From contig NZ_JBHULB010000005.1 in the NCBI RefSeq assembly GCF_042684265.1, positions 189,307 to 253,306 of the forward strand: a stretch of 64,000 nt of DNA, in the 5' to 3' direction. The notes below the pieces were generated by a model that worked only from the letters and a program-made list of their open reading frames with translations, was not told the DNA's origin and made no database searches. Below, one piece after another: positions 54,114-61,484 of the stretch. Made by a program: the position numbers and the translations under genes. This DNA comes from Croceitalea marina. Its GTDB lineage: Bacteria > Bacteroidota > Bacteroidia > Flavobacteriales > Flavobacteriaceae. Numbering within the stretch: the first letter of the stretch is position 1; each line of letters opens with the position of its first letter.

Positions 54114-54145
54114 AGCTGCTTGATTAATTTCAGGCAGCTTTTTTT
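54114..54145 (+). terminator. Intrinsic terminator after the TonB receptor gene
   Basis: AGCTGCTTGA-TTAATT-TCAGGCAGCT forms a 10-pair stem with one G-U pair, followed by TTTTTTT. It ends 11 bases before the methyltransferase start, so that gene is probably only partly dependent on the receptor transcript. Confidence 0.83.
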
Positions 54146-54155
54146 ATTATAAATT

Positions 54156-54899
54156 ATGAATAGCCTCTACGCAACCGAACTTGCACAGGTATATGACACC
54201 ATGTACCAAAGTTTTATAGACTATAGGAAAGAATATCTCTTTTACAGCTCATTATGCGAAAAACATTCTTCAAAATCAGTAATTGAATTTGCCTGCGGTT
54301 CTGGTAATCTTGCTCAAAATTTTATTAAAAATTTTGAGTCTTATTTGGGTATTGACCTTAGTGAGGATATGCTGAAAATTGCGGCATCCAAAGTGGATCC
54401 CTCCCTACTCGAACAAGGGGATATGAGAAATTTTAAAACTGAAATGAAATTTGATGCAGCAATAATCACAGGTCGTTCAACTAGCTATTTAACTACCGCT
54501 TTGGATTTTCAAAACACGCTTAATTCCATTAAAAACCTTTTAAATGATGGAGGCATACTTTTGTTTGATTGCATAGATGGTTCAAAATTTTTACCATACA
54601 TAAAACAAAATCCTACGGTAGTCCATAAAGCTAGGGCTAAAGAAACATCCTATTATAGAAAAACTAGTTGGTATTCTAAAACTTCAAGCAACCCCGATCT
54701 AATTGCTTGGCATTCTGAGTATTTTAAAGAAACCAAAGGTGGCGATATTTTATTGGGAATTGACGATACTGTTTTTAAGGTGTTTGGACAAGAAGAAGTA
54801 AAACGGCTTTTGGCAAATTGTGGATTTGGTACAATTAATGTTTTGGAACGAAAAACCTATGCCTTTGACACTTTTGTAATTGAAGCAAAAAAAAATTAA
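54156..54899 (+). CDS. Class I SAM-dependent methyltransferase
   Basis: A 247-residue methyltransferase. Motif I is VIEFACGSGNLAQNF, the acidic loop GIDLSEDMLKIA holds the ribose-binding Asp, and the DAAIITGRSTSYL strand corresponds to motif IV. The C-terminal sheet (LLFDCIDG, GFGTINVLERKTYAFDTFVIEAK) is normal. Small-molecule methylation is likely; the target is not known. It lies just after a terminator downstream of the TonB receptor, so coupling is possible but unproven. Confidence 0.85.
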   Translation: MNSLYATELAQVYDTMYQSFIDYRKEYLFYSSLCEKHSSKSVIEFACGSGNLAQNFIKNFESYLGIDLSEDMLKIAASKVDPSLLEQGDMRNFKTEMKFDAAIITGRSTSYLTTALDFQNTLNSIKNLLNDGGILLFDCIDGSKFLPYIKQNPTVVHKARAKETSYYRKTSWYSKTSSNPDLIAWHSEYFKETKGGDILLGIDDTVFKVFGQEEVKRLLANCGFGTINVLERKTYAFDTFVIEAKKN

Positions 54900-55021
54900 A
54901 CGCCGGTAAAAAAAAGATATCCGAGAACTACGAATACTGCAATAATACCCAGTATCGCCATTGCAGACAGAAAACATCCAATATTTTTCCAGATTCCGGT
55001 ATATTCCTTTTCTTCATTCAT
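54896..55021 (-). CDS. 41-residue single-pass membrane microprotein
   Basis: On the minus strand ATG at 55021 to TAA at 54896-54898 encodes MNEEKEYTGIWKNIGCFLSA followed by a hydrophobic helix, ending in YLFFTGV. The charged N-terminus and a single membrane segment (about 17-38) suggest a small inner-membrane protein. It overlaps the methyltransferase 3' end by 4 bases, convergently. A TATTTTTG -7-like element lies at 55028-55035. No family is recognised. Confidence 0.6.
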   Translation of the reverse strand: MNEEKEYTGIWKNIGCFLSAMAILGIIAVFVVLGYLFFTGV

Positions 55022-55106
55022 AAGTAACAAAAATAGTAAGAAACCATGTCAAAATATTAGTTTATTGCATTCATAAAAGATACTTTTCCAGAATTAAATT
55101 TACCCT

Positions 55107-55883
55107 ATGAAGAAAATAACATTGCAAGGTTTATTGTTTGATGAAAAATCTTCTTTTCTAAAAGGGCCAGGTTTAGCCCCACCACTTATCAGGGAAGCCT
55201 ATCATAGTGATTCATCAAATTACTATGCAGAGAATGGAAGATTTATTAATCCCGAAATTATAGATGACAAAGGGGACTTTTTAATCTCTCATTATTTCGA
55301 CATAGAAAAAATTACTTCAAAAAATTTATCTGATCAGAACTCACTGTTGACTCTCGGAGGGGACCATTCCATAACTTTTCCCATTATAAAAGCAATAAAT
55401 TCCTTTTATGGAAAAGTTGACATTTTACATATAGATGCCCATAGCGATTTATATAATGAACTTAATGGAGATCCTTATTCCCATGCATGTCCTTTTTATC
55501 ATATTATGGAGAAAAAATTGGCAGAAAACCTCTACCAGGTTGGAATTAGGACTCTAAATGATATTCAGCGTCAGAATGCAACTAAATTTGGTGTGGATAT
55601 CTATGAAATGGAGGATTTTGAATCATTTAGAATGCCACTTTTCAAAAACCCGCTTTATCTTTCCCTAGATATTGACGCATTAGACCCCGCATTTGCCCCA
55701 GGAGTATCCCATCACGAACCGGGAGGCTTTACAACAAGACAGCTACTTAAAATAATCCAAAATATAAATGTCCCTTTGATTGGGGCTGATATTGTAGAAT
55801 ACAACCCTAAAAGAGATATAAATAATATTACCGCTATGGTTTGTGGAAAGCTATTAAAAGAAATAGCATCAAAAATGATTTAA
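55107..55883 (+). CDS. Arginase/agmatinase-family ureohydrolase
   Basis: A 258-residue binuclear manganese hydrolase. All metal-ligand motifs are present: GGDHSITFP, ILHIDAHSDLY and SLDIDALDPAFAPG. The overall pattern and length fit agmatinase- or guanidinobutyrase-like enzymes more than eukaryotic arginase, but substrate cannot be assigned. The C-terminal part continues GADIVEYNP. It is preceded by a 41-residue gene on the opposite strand and followed by the convergent ferredoxin gene. Confidence 0.88.
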   Translation: MKKITLQGLLFDEKSSFLKGPGLAPPLIREAYHSDSSNYYAENGRFINPEIIDDKGDFLISHYFDIEKITSKNLSDQNSLLTLGGDHSITFPIIKAINSFYGKVDILHIDAHSDLYNELNGDPYSHACPFYHIMEKKLAENLYQVGIRTLNDIQRQNATKFGVDIYEMEDFESFRMPLFKNPLYLSLDIDALDPAFAPGVSHHEPGGFTTRQLLKIIQNINVPLIGADIVEYNPKRDINNITAMVCGKLLKEIASKMI

Positions 55884-55887
55884 CAAA

Positions 55888-56241
55888 TTAATCTTCAGGG
55901 TGCATAAACTTTTGCTTTCCTAAAAGTTGCTCCTCTGTTTCTACCCTATCTTCATCGGGCACACAACAATCAACTGGGCAAACAGCGGCACATTGTGGTT
56001 CTTCATGAAAACCCATACACTCCGTACACTTATCAGGTGCAATATAATAGACTTCATCACTTATCGGTTCTTGAACCTCCTCGGCATTTACCGCTTTACC
56101 ATCTGGCAACACTACATCTCCTTCTAAAGAAGTACCATCGCTGTAGCGCCACTCGTCCGCTCCTTCGTAAATTGCCGTGTTTGGACATTCAGGTTCGCAA
56201 GCACCACAATTTATACATTCATCTGTTATAATAATCGCCAT
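55888..56241 (-). CDS. 2[4Fe-4S] ferredoxin
   Basis: A 117-residue ferredoxin with two cluster motifs: CINCGACEPECP at residues 9-20 and CTECMGFHEEPQCAAVCP at about 74-91. The second has an 8-residue insert of the Allochromatium type. The two motifs are separated by an inserted loop of about 50 residues (AIYEGADEWRYSDG... EEVQEP). It is a low-potential electron carrier. It is divergent from the acyl-CoA reductase gene, with overlapping promoters, so the two may be functionally linked. Confidence 0.93.
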   Translation of the reverse strand: MAIIITDECINCGACEPECPNTAIYEGADEWRYSDGTSLEGDVVLPDGKAVNAEEVQEPISDEVYYIAPDKCTECMGFHEEPQCAAVCPVDCCVPDEDRVETEEQLLGKQKFMHPED

Positions 56242-56280
56242 AATTTTCTTTTCTTGTGCTGAACTAGATTCAGCATCGCT

Positions 56281-56288
56281 TACTTTTG
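56281..56288 (+). promoter_or_regulatory. Candidate -7 element (TACTTTTG) for acyl-CoA reductase gene
   Basis: An exact TAnnTTTG match 38 bases before the ATG at 56327. The nearest upstream TTG (56254-56256) gives a 24-base spacer, a little long. It lies two bases from the opposing -7 element of the ferredoxin gene. Confidence 0.5.
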
Positions 56289-56290
56289 CA

Positions 56291-56322
56291 CAAAAATAAA
56301 CCCCACTAATTTAGTGTACAAA
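56291..56322 (-). promoter_or_regulatory. Promoter of the ferredoxin gene (TTTG-N20-TATTTTTG)
   Basis: On the minus strand TTTG (56322-56319), a 20-base spacer and TATTTTTG (56298-56291) match the Bacteroidota -33/-7 consensus. The expected start is near 56285, giving a leader of about 44 bases. Confidence 0.65.
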
Positions 56323-56326
56323 TATA

Positions 56327-57373
56327 ATGACAGTAGACAGTGCTATATTGCAAGCTTTTGTTAAACTCGGTAACTTTCTTGTTGATTTTTGTGATAATAA
56401 AAGTGATGCCAATCCTCCATGGAACAAACGTCTTCAAGAAACAATCATAACTGCAGGCCACCAAAACGGATGGTTTACCGAAGATAATGTGCTTCATGCC
56501 CTGAAACAATGGGGTGGCTTACTAAGCCAAGAGAATTTACAAAAATGGTTGTCTAAATACCCCGAAAATGATAAAAGTGTCGCTAAAACCGTGGCTATAA
56601 TAATGGCGGGCAATATTCCGCTTGTTGGTTTCCATGATTTTATTTGTGTGTTATTAACAGGAAATAAAGTGCAAGCAAAGTTATCTTCAAATGATAACGT
56701 TTTACTTCCCTTTTTGGCAGACTATCTAATTAATGAAAACAGCTCGCTAAAAAACAAGGTTCTTTTCACGAACGAAAGATTACAAGATTTTGATGCGGTA
56801 ATTGCTACCGGAAGTAACAATACGGGGCGTTATTTTGAATACTATTTCGGAAAGCACCCCAATATCATTCGAAAAAATCGTAACTCCATTGGCATCTTAT
56901 CTGGCTCTGAAACTAAAGAAGAACTAACACTACTTGGCGAAGATATTTTCAGGTATTTTGGTTTAGGGTGTAGAAGTGTTTCTAAGTTATTTGTTCCTAA
57001 ATCATATGACTTTACCGGTTTTTTTGAGGCCATTTTTGAATTTGAATGGGTGCTCAATAGCAGTAAATACATGAATAATTATGACTACAATAAAGCCGTT
57101 TACCTCATGTCAGATTTCAAATTATTCGATAATAACTTTATACTTTTAAAAGAAGATGAGGGTTATGGCTCACCAATAGGAACCTTATTTTACGAATATT
57201 ATGACACTGAAACAGAATTGAACGCAAAACTTAGAAGCCAGAAAGACCAATTGCAGTGTGTTGTTTCAAATGGGTCGGTTGAAGGTTCTATTTCTTTCGG
57301 AGCTACACAGCAACCAAGTCTAAACGATTACGCAGATGGCGTAGACACCATCAAATTTCTTTTAGAATTATAA
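56327..57373 (+). CDS. Acyl-CoA reductase (LuxC-like)
   Basis: A 348-residue protein of the LuxC/acyl-CoA reductase family of aldehyde-dehydrogenase-like folds. Visible are VAIIMAGNIPLVGFHDF, FDAVIATGSNNTGRYFEYYFGK and LGCRSVSKLFVP, in which the Cys is the catalytic nucleophile position. It reduces an acyl thioester to aldehyde, probably with NADPH; the acyl substrate is unknown. The flavobacterial arrangement ferredoxin-acyl-CoA reductase-serC-serA is seen here too. It is followed by a 105-base gap with a 12-base direct repeat. Confidence 0.88.
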   Translation: MTVDSAILQAFVKLGNFLVDFCDNKSDANPPWNKRLQETIITAGHQNGWFTEDNVLHALKQWGGLLSQENLQKWLSKYPENDKSVAKTVAIIMAGNIPLVGFHDFICVLLTGNKVQAKLSSNDNVLLPFLADYLINENSSLKNKVLFTNERLQDFDAVIATGSNNTGRYFEYYFGKHPNIIRKNRNSIGILSGSETKEELTLLGEDIFRYFGLGCRSVSKLFVPKSYDFTGFFEAIFEFEWVLNSSKYMNNYDYNKAVYLMSDFKLFDNNFILLKEDEGYGSPIGTLFYEYYDTETELNAKLRSQKDQLQCVVSNGSVEGSISFGATQQPSLNDYADGVDTIKFLLEL

Positions 57374-57401
57374 ATCATGGTTTCCTATTTTTCATTCTCT
57401 T

Positions 57402-57436
57402 AAATTTTAAGACCTTTACGGCTCAAATTTTAAGAC
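57402..57436. repeat. 12-base direct repeat AAATTTTAAGAC upstream of serC
   Basis: AAATTTTAAGAC occurs at 57402-57413 and 57425-57436, 23 bases apart (about two turns). It is 43 bases upstream of the serC ATG. Possible operator; the sequence resembles no known site that I recognise. Confidence 0.45.
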
Positions 57437-57478
57437 AAGACAACTACACCGATCACCCAAATATTAAAGACAACATAG

Positions 57479-58543
57479 ATGAAAAAACATAATTTTAGCG
57501 CAGGACCCTGTATTCTTCCGCAAGAAGTAATGAAAAAAGCTGCAGAGGCCGTAATAGATTTAAATGGAAGTGGTCTTTCATTGATAGAAATATCACATCG
57601 AAGCTCAGCTTTTGTTGAAATTATGGAAACCGCACGTTCTTTAGCTTTAGAACTGTTAGGCTTAACGGAGAAAGGATATACGGCGTTATTTCTTCAAGGT
57701 GGAGCGAGCACCCAATTTTTAGCCGTTGCTTATAATTTGTTGGAAAAGAAAGCAGGCTATTTAAATACAGGCACATGGAGTTTAAAGGCCATAAAAGAAG
57801 CGCGCCTGTTCGGCGATGTTGTTGAAGTAGCTTCTTCGCAAGAGAAAAACTTCAACTATATCCCAAAGGGGTATGACATTCCGAAGGGGTTGGATTATTT
57901 TCATCTCACTTCTAACAACACTATATTCGGAACGCAGCTAAAAGAATTCCCAACAGTTGACTGTCCGCTGATATGTGATATGAGTTCCGATATTTTTTCC
58001 CGCCAGCTAGATTTTTCAAAATTCGACTTGATTTACGCCGGAGCCCAAAAAAATATGGGTCCTGCCGGTACGACTTTAGTAGTTGTAAAAGATGCTATTT
58101 TGGGTAAGGTTTCAAGAAAAATCCCTTCCATGTTAGACTACAAAACCCATATTAGTAAAGACAGTATGTTCAATACGCCACCTGTGTTTCCAGTCTATGT
58201 ATCTATGCTAACAATGCAATGGCTAAAAGATTTGGGTGGTATCTCAGCTATTGAAGAAACCAATGAAAAGAAAGCAAATCTTATTTATTCTGAAATTGAT
58301 TTAAACCCTGTATTCTCAGGTTTTGCTGCCAAAGAAGATCGTTCAAATATGAATGCTACTTTTAATATAACCGATGATACCTTAAAAGAAACTTTTGACA
58401 AAAATTGTAAAGAGGCAGGCATCAATGGCTTAAATGGTCATAGATCGGTAGGTGGTTATCGTGCATCTATGTATAATGCACTGTCCTTAGAAAGTGTAGG
58501 CATTTTAGTAGATATTATGAGTGAATTAGAACGTAAAGGATAA
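57479..58543 (+). CDS. serC: SerC: phosphoserine aminotransferase
   Basis: A 354-residue PLP enzyme converting 3-phosphohydroxypyruvate to phosphoserine (serine and pyridoxine pathways). Signature elements are MKKHNFSAGPCILPQEV, LFLQGGASTQF, the Schiff-base Lys in AGAQKNMGPAG, and GGYRASMYNALS with the phosphate-binding Arg. It is followed 4 bases on by serA. Length is normal. Confidence 0.96.
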   Translation: MKKHNFSAGPCILPQEVMKKAAEAVIDLNGSGLSLIEISHRSSAFVEIMETARSLALELLGLTEKGYTALFLQGGASTQFLAVAYNLLEKKAGYLNTGTWSLKAIKEARLFGDVVEVASSQEKNFNYIPKGYDIPKGLDYFHLTSNNTIFGTQLKEFPTVDCPLICDMSSDIFSRQLDFSKFDLIYAGAQKNMGPAGTTLVVVKDAILGKVSRKIPSMLDYKTHISKDSMFNTPPVFPVYVSMLTMQWLKDLGGISAIEETNEKKANLIYSEIDLNPVFSGFAAKEDRSNMNATFNITDDTLKETFDKNCKEAGINGLNGHRSVGGYRASMYNALSLESVGILVDIMSELERKG

Positions 58544-58547
58544 TTAA

Positions 58548-59501
58548 ATGATGAAGGTTTTAGCCAACGACGGAATATCTGCTTCTGGAGTTCAAAAATT
58601 GGAACAGGGTGGTTTTGAGGTATTAAACACCAAAGTAGCACAAGAACAGCTAGTTAATTTTATTAATGAAAATAATGTCAATGCACTATTAGTACGGAGT
58701 GCTACCGAGGTTAGAAAAGAATTAATCGATGCTTGTACTTCATTGCGATTGATTGGTCGTGGCGGGGTTGGAATGGATAACATTGATGTAGCCCATGCAA
58801 AATCGAAGGGAATTCATGTTATTAATACCCCAGCGGCATCTTCAGAGTCCGTCGCCGAATTGGTTTTCGCACATTTGTTCAGTGGGGTTCGTTACTTGCA
58901 CGATTCTAATAGAAATATGCCACTTGAAGGAGATAGTAAGTTTAAACAATTGAAAAAGTCATACGGTGGTGGTTCTGAATTAAGAGGTAAAACAATCGGA
59001 ATTATTGGCTTCGGAAGAATTGGCCAAGCTACTGCGAAAATTGCTTTGGGCATTGGCATGAAAGTTCTTTTTACAGACAGTAATATTAAGGAGTTGGATT
59101 TGAGTTTAGATTTTTACAATGGTCAATCCTTAACTTTTCATCTAAAAAGCAATAGCTTGGATGACGTTTTAAAGCGTTCAGATTTTTTGACCTTACATGT
59201 TCCCGCTCAGAAGGAATATATAATTGGCGCTCAGGAATTTTCTAAAATGAAGGATGGTGTTGGTATCATAAACGCCTCTAGAGGTGGCACTGTTGATGAA
59301 GTTGCCCTTGTAGATGCCCTAGAGACAGGTAAAGTTGCTTTTGCCGGCTTAGATGTTTATGAATCTGAACCTAATCCAGAGATAAAAATTTTAATGCATC
59401 CCAAAATTTCGCTTACACCACATATTGGTGCGGCTACCAATGAAGCTCAAGATAGAATAGGTTTAGAACTTGCAGACCAAATTATCGAATTGCTTCAATA
59501 A
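58548..59501 (+). CDS. serA: SerA-like D-3-phosphoglycerate dehydrogenase (short form)
   Basis: A 317-residue 2-hydroxyacid dehydrogenase catalysing the first step of serine synthesis. The NAD site is GIIGFGRIGQATAK, and the catalytic Arg/Glu/His are around ASRGGTVDE, VYESEPNP and LTPHIGAATNEA. It lacks the C-terminal ACT domain, so it is probably not feedback-inhibited by serine in the E. coli manner. ATG at 58548 and 58551 are adjacent; either is possible. It is coupled to serC. Confidence 0.92.
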   Translation: MMKVLANDGISASGVQKLEQGGFEVLNTKVAQEQLVNFINENNVNALLVRSATEVRKELIDACTSLRLIGRGGVGMDNIDVAHAKSKGIHVINTPAASSESVAELVFAHLFSGVRYLHDSNRNMPLEGDSKFKQLKKSYGGGSELRGKTIGIIGFGRIGQATAKIALGIGMKVLFTDSNIKELDLSLDFYNGQSLTFHLKSNSLDDVLKRSDFLTLHVPAQKEYIIGAQEFSKMKDGVGIINASRGGTVDEVALVDALETGKVAFAGLDVYESEPNPEIKILMHPKISLTPHIGAATNEAQDRIGLELADQIIELLQ

Positions 59502-59577
59502 AGTCGATTTTACCACCTTTTCTTTGTAAAGTGGTTCTTTTTTGTACATTGTAACCTTTATTCTAAACACTATAAAA

Positions 59578-60219
59578 ATGTCAGGATTATTAGATTTAAT
59601 AAATAGCCCAATAGGCAAACAACTAATTAGCGGTGTTGCCGGTCAAACCGGTCAGCCAGAAAACAAAACAGCGGATGTACTTGCAATGGCCATGCCTTTG
59701 ATTATGGGCGCCATGAAAAAAAATACCTCTACACCTGGTGGAGCGCAAGGACTCATGAATGCCCTTTCTTCTAAACATGATGGAAGCATCTTGGACAACC
59801 TTGGAGGCTTATTCGGTGGTGGTGTAGACCAATCGGTAATGGATGACGGTGCAGGAATTTTAGGCCATGTTTTTGGCTCTAAACAGCCTCAAGTTGAAAA
59901 CGCTTTAAGTAGTAAGGCGGGTATTGATGCAGGTTCGGTAGCACAAATATTAAAAATTGCTGCCCCTATACTTTTAGGTTATCTAGGAAAACAGACGAGG
60001 CAACAAAACGTATCTAGCCCAGATGCTTTAAGTGGTCTTTTAGGTGGTCTAATGGGCGGAACAAAAACTGCAAACAAACAGCAATCTTTAATTGAGTCGT
60101 TTTTAGACTCTGACGGCGATGGCAGTGTAATCGATGACCTAGCTGGGATGGTACTCTCTGGTGGAAACCAAAAGAAAAGCGGACTTGGAGGCCTTTTAGG
60201 AGGTTTGTTCGGAAAATAA
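59578..60219 (+). CDS. DUF937 (YidB-like) protein
   Basis: A 213-residue Gly/Ser/Ala-rich protein of the DUF937 family with repeated GLLGGLxG-type motifs (LDNLGGLFGGGVD, LLGGLMGG, GLLGGLFGK). ATG at 59578 (MSGLLDLINSPIGKQ) is the family start; the open frame begins further upstream at a TTG. Its role is unknown. No signal peptide is evident. It is followed by an intrinsic terminator. Confidence 0.87.
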   Translation: MSGLLDLINSPIGKQLISGVAGQTGQPENKTADVLAMAMPLIMGAMKKNTSTPGGAQGLMNALSSKHDGSILDNLGGLFGGGVDQSVMDDGAGILGHVFGSKQPQVENALSSKAGIDAGSVAQILKIAAPILLGYLGKQTRQQNVSSPDALSGLLGGLMGGTKTANKQQSLIESFLDSDGDGSVIDDLAGMVLSGGNQKKSGLGGLLGGLFGK

Positions 60220-60240
60220 CATCAAGCTACAGTATTTAAC

Positions 60241-60272
60241 AAGCCGTTTAGACATTCTAAGCGGCTTTTTTT
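60241..60272 (+). terminator. Intrinsic terminator after the DUF937 gene
   Basis: AAGCCGTTTAGA-CAT-TCTAAGCGGCTT is a 12-pair hairpin with one G-U pair and a 3-base loop, followed by TTTTT. Confidence 0.88.
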
Positions 60273-60285
60273 ATATTTTAAGGGT

Positions 60286-60744
60286 ATGAAAAAGAATATT
60301 TTAAATCTATTTACTACGCTCTTATTACTTAGTACATCTTTAAGTTCTTGCGGTACCCAAAAAGAAGCTCTGGCCATTTCTGATAAGGAAAAAGAAATCT
60401 TTGCTTCGCAATCAGAGGAACCTGTTGAAATTTCCGATGAAAAAACGGAATATGAAATCATTATTATTGAACCGGGTTTTAATATTTGGCTGCAAAGTGT
60501 GGCCAGACCAGAAGGTTACTATTCGAAATCTTTTTTAGAAAATCGCAATCAAATACTGGTACTCAATTGGAATCAAAGAGTTTTACAACCAAATAGATTT
60601 AATCCAAATTTATACGAACTACAAATAAATTATGACCCGCGAATAGATTACGGCTATGAAGTGAATTATAAACTCTATAATTATTTTGTATTCTTTCAAA
60701 GAAGATACAATCAACGCCTAGGTCCTTTTTTACCTCGAATATAA
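60286..60744 (+). CDS. Small lipoprotein (DUF6146-like)
   Basis: A 152-residue protein with a lipoprotein signal (LNLFTTLLLLSTSLSSC, lipobox LSSC). A polar linker follows, then a C-terminal domain with IIIIEPGFNIWLQSVARPEGYYSKSFLE and YELQINYDPRIDYGYEVNYKLYNYFVFF. It has the appearance of DUF6146, a Bacteroidota-specific family of unknown function. ATG at 60286 begins 14 bases after the terminator hairpin. Confidence 0.72.
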   Translation: MKKNILNLFTTLLLLSTSLSSCGTQKEALAISDKEKEIFASQSEEPVEISDEKTEYEIIIIEPGFNIWLQSVARPEGYYSKSFLENRNQILVLNWNQRVLQPNRFNPNLYELQINYDPRIDYGYEVNYKLYNYFVFFQRRYNQRLGPFLPRI

Positions 60745-60771
60745 TCTTGTAAATTTGCCATCGAAAATCTA

Positions 60772-61077
60772 ATGATGGAGAAACTTAAAAAGCGTTGGGG
60801 TATAGACTCCAACTTTCAAATAATCATAATTTTTATTGTTTTTGCTATTACCGGTAGTGTTTCGGCAAAACTTGCCGCTCCCGTTACAGAGTTTATTGGT
60901 ATTACAAAAGAAAATGTATCTGGCTGGATCTATTGGCCAATAAGAATTCTACTTATTTTTCCGATTTACCAAGTGTTATTGGTGTTTTTTGGATGGCTCT
61001 TTGGGCAATACAAGTTCTTTTGGGCTTTTGAAAAGAAAATGTTGAAACGTCTCGGTCTAGGGTCGTTCATATCCTAG
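60772..61077 (+). CDS. Small membrane protein (DUF6787-like)
   Basis: A 101-residue protein starting MMEKLKKRWGIDSNFQ with two membrane helices (IIIIFIVFAITGSVSAKL; WPIRILLIFPIYQVLLVFFGWLF) and a conserved C-terminal (GQYKFFWAFEKKMLKRL). The pattern is that of DUF6787. It follows the DUF6146-like gene by 27 bases and is probably co-transcribed. Function is unknown. Confidence 0.75.
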   Translation: MMEKLKKRWGIDSNFQIIIIFIVFAITGSVSAKLAAPVTEFIGITKENVSGWIYWPIRILLIFPIYQVLLVFFGWLFGQYKFFWAFEKKMLKRLGLGSFIS

Positions 61078-61099
61078 TTTTGTGATTTAATTAACACTC

Positions 61100-61126
61100 T
61101 TGCACCCTGAATTTTAACTAGCTTTG
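61100..61126 (+). promoter_or_regulatory. Promoter candidate upstream of the CVVCH protein (TTG-N16-TAGCTTTG)
   Basis: TAGCTTTG (61119-61126) matches TAnnTTTG, with TTG at 61100-61102 near the -33 position. It ends 4 bases before the GTG at 61131, so the transcript would have essentially no leader. A second -7-like element, TAGTTTTG, lies at 61075-61082 and would leave a normal leader. Confidence 0.5.
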
Positions 61127-61130
61127 CCGA

Positions 61131-61436
61131 GTGAAACCGATTGTTCGAACATTAGGTTTATTTCTATTTGCAGCCTTATTACTCTTTAAGGTTGCCGGTT
61201 TACATTCCTTTACACATTTAGAAAACACTGACGAAATCAGCGATTGTGTGGTTTGTCATATGGCTACTGAAGAACAAGAAGATGTTTACTTTTTACCACT
61301 AGATTTAAATCTGGAATTTTCAACCTTCTATTACCTCACAGAGGGGAATGTTTTTGCTTACCAGTTTTTAAATGGAAAAACACACCTCACATTTCAATAC
61401 AGCAGGCCCCCGCCTTTTTTAAGCCTCATTTCCTAG
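61131..61436 (+). CDS. Small exported protein with CVVCH motif next to a ZnuD-like receptor
   Basis: A 101-residue protein starting at GTG. An N-terminal signal peptide or anchor (VRTLGLFLFAALLLFKVAGLHSF) leads to the sequence SDCVVCHMATEEQEDVYF and a beta-rich tail. CVVCH matches the CxxCH haem-attachment pattern, but with a nearby His (LHSFTH) the region could instead bind a metal such as zinc or copper. It sits 48 bases upstream of a TonB receptor gene. No family is firmly recognised. Confidence 0.65.
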   Translation: MKPIVRTLGLFLFAALLLFKVAGLHSFTHLENTDEISDCVVCHMATEEQEDVYFLPLDLNLEFSTFYYLTEGNVFAYQFLNGKTHLTFQYSRPPPFLSLIS

Positions 61437-61484
61437 ATTAATTCTTCAGCCCTTTTGGGTTAATTCTCTTATTAATATTCTTTT

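Noticed and set aside
54901..55020. Frameshifted C-terminal extension of the methyltransferase
   Set aside because: The methyltransferase ends normally at TAA 54897-54899 with a standard sheet; the downstream codons fit a separate minus-strand gene.
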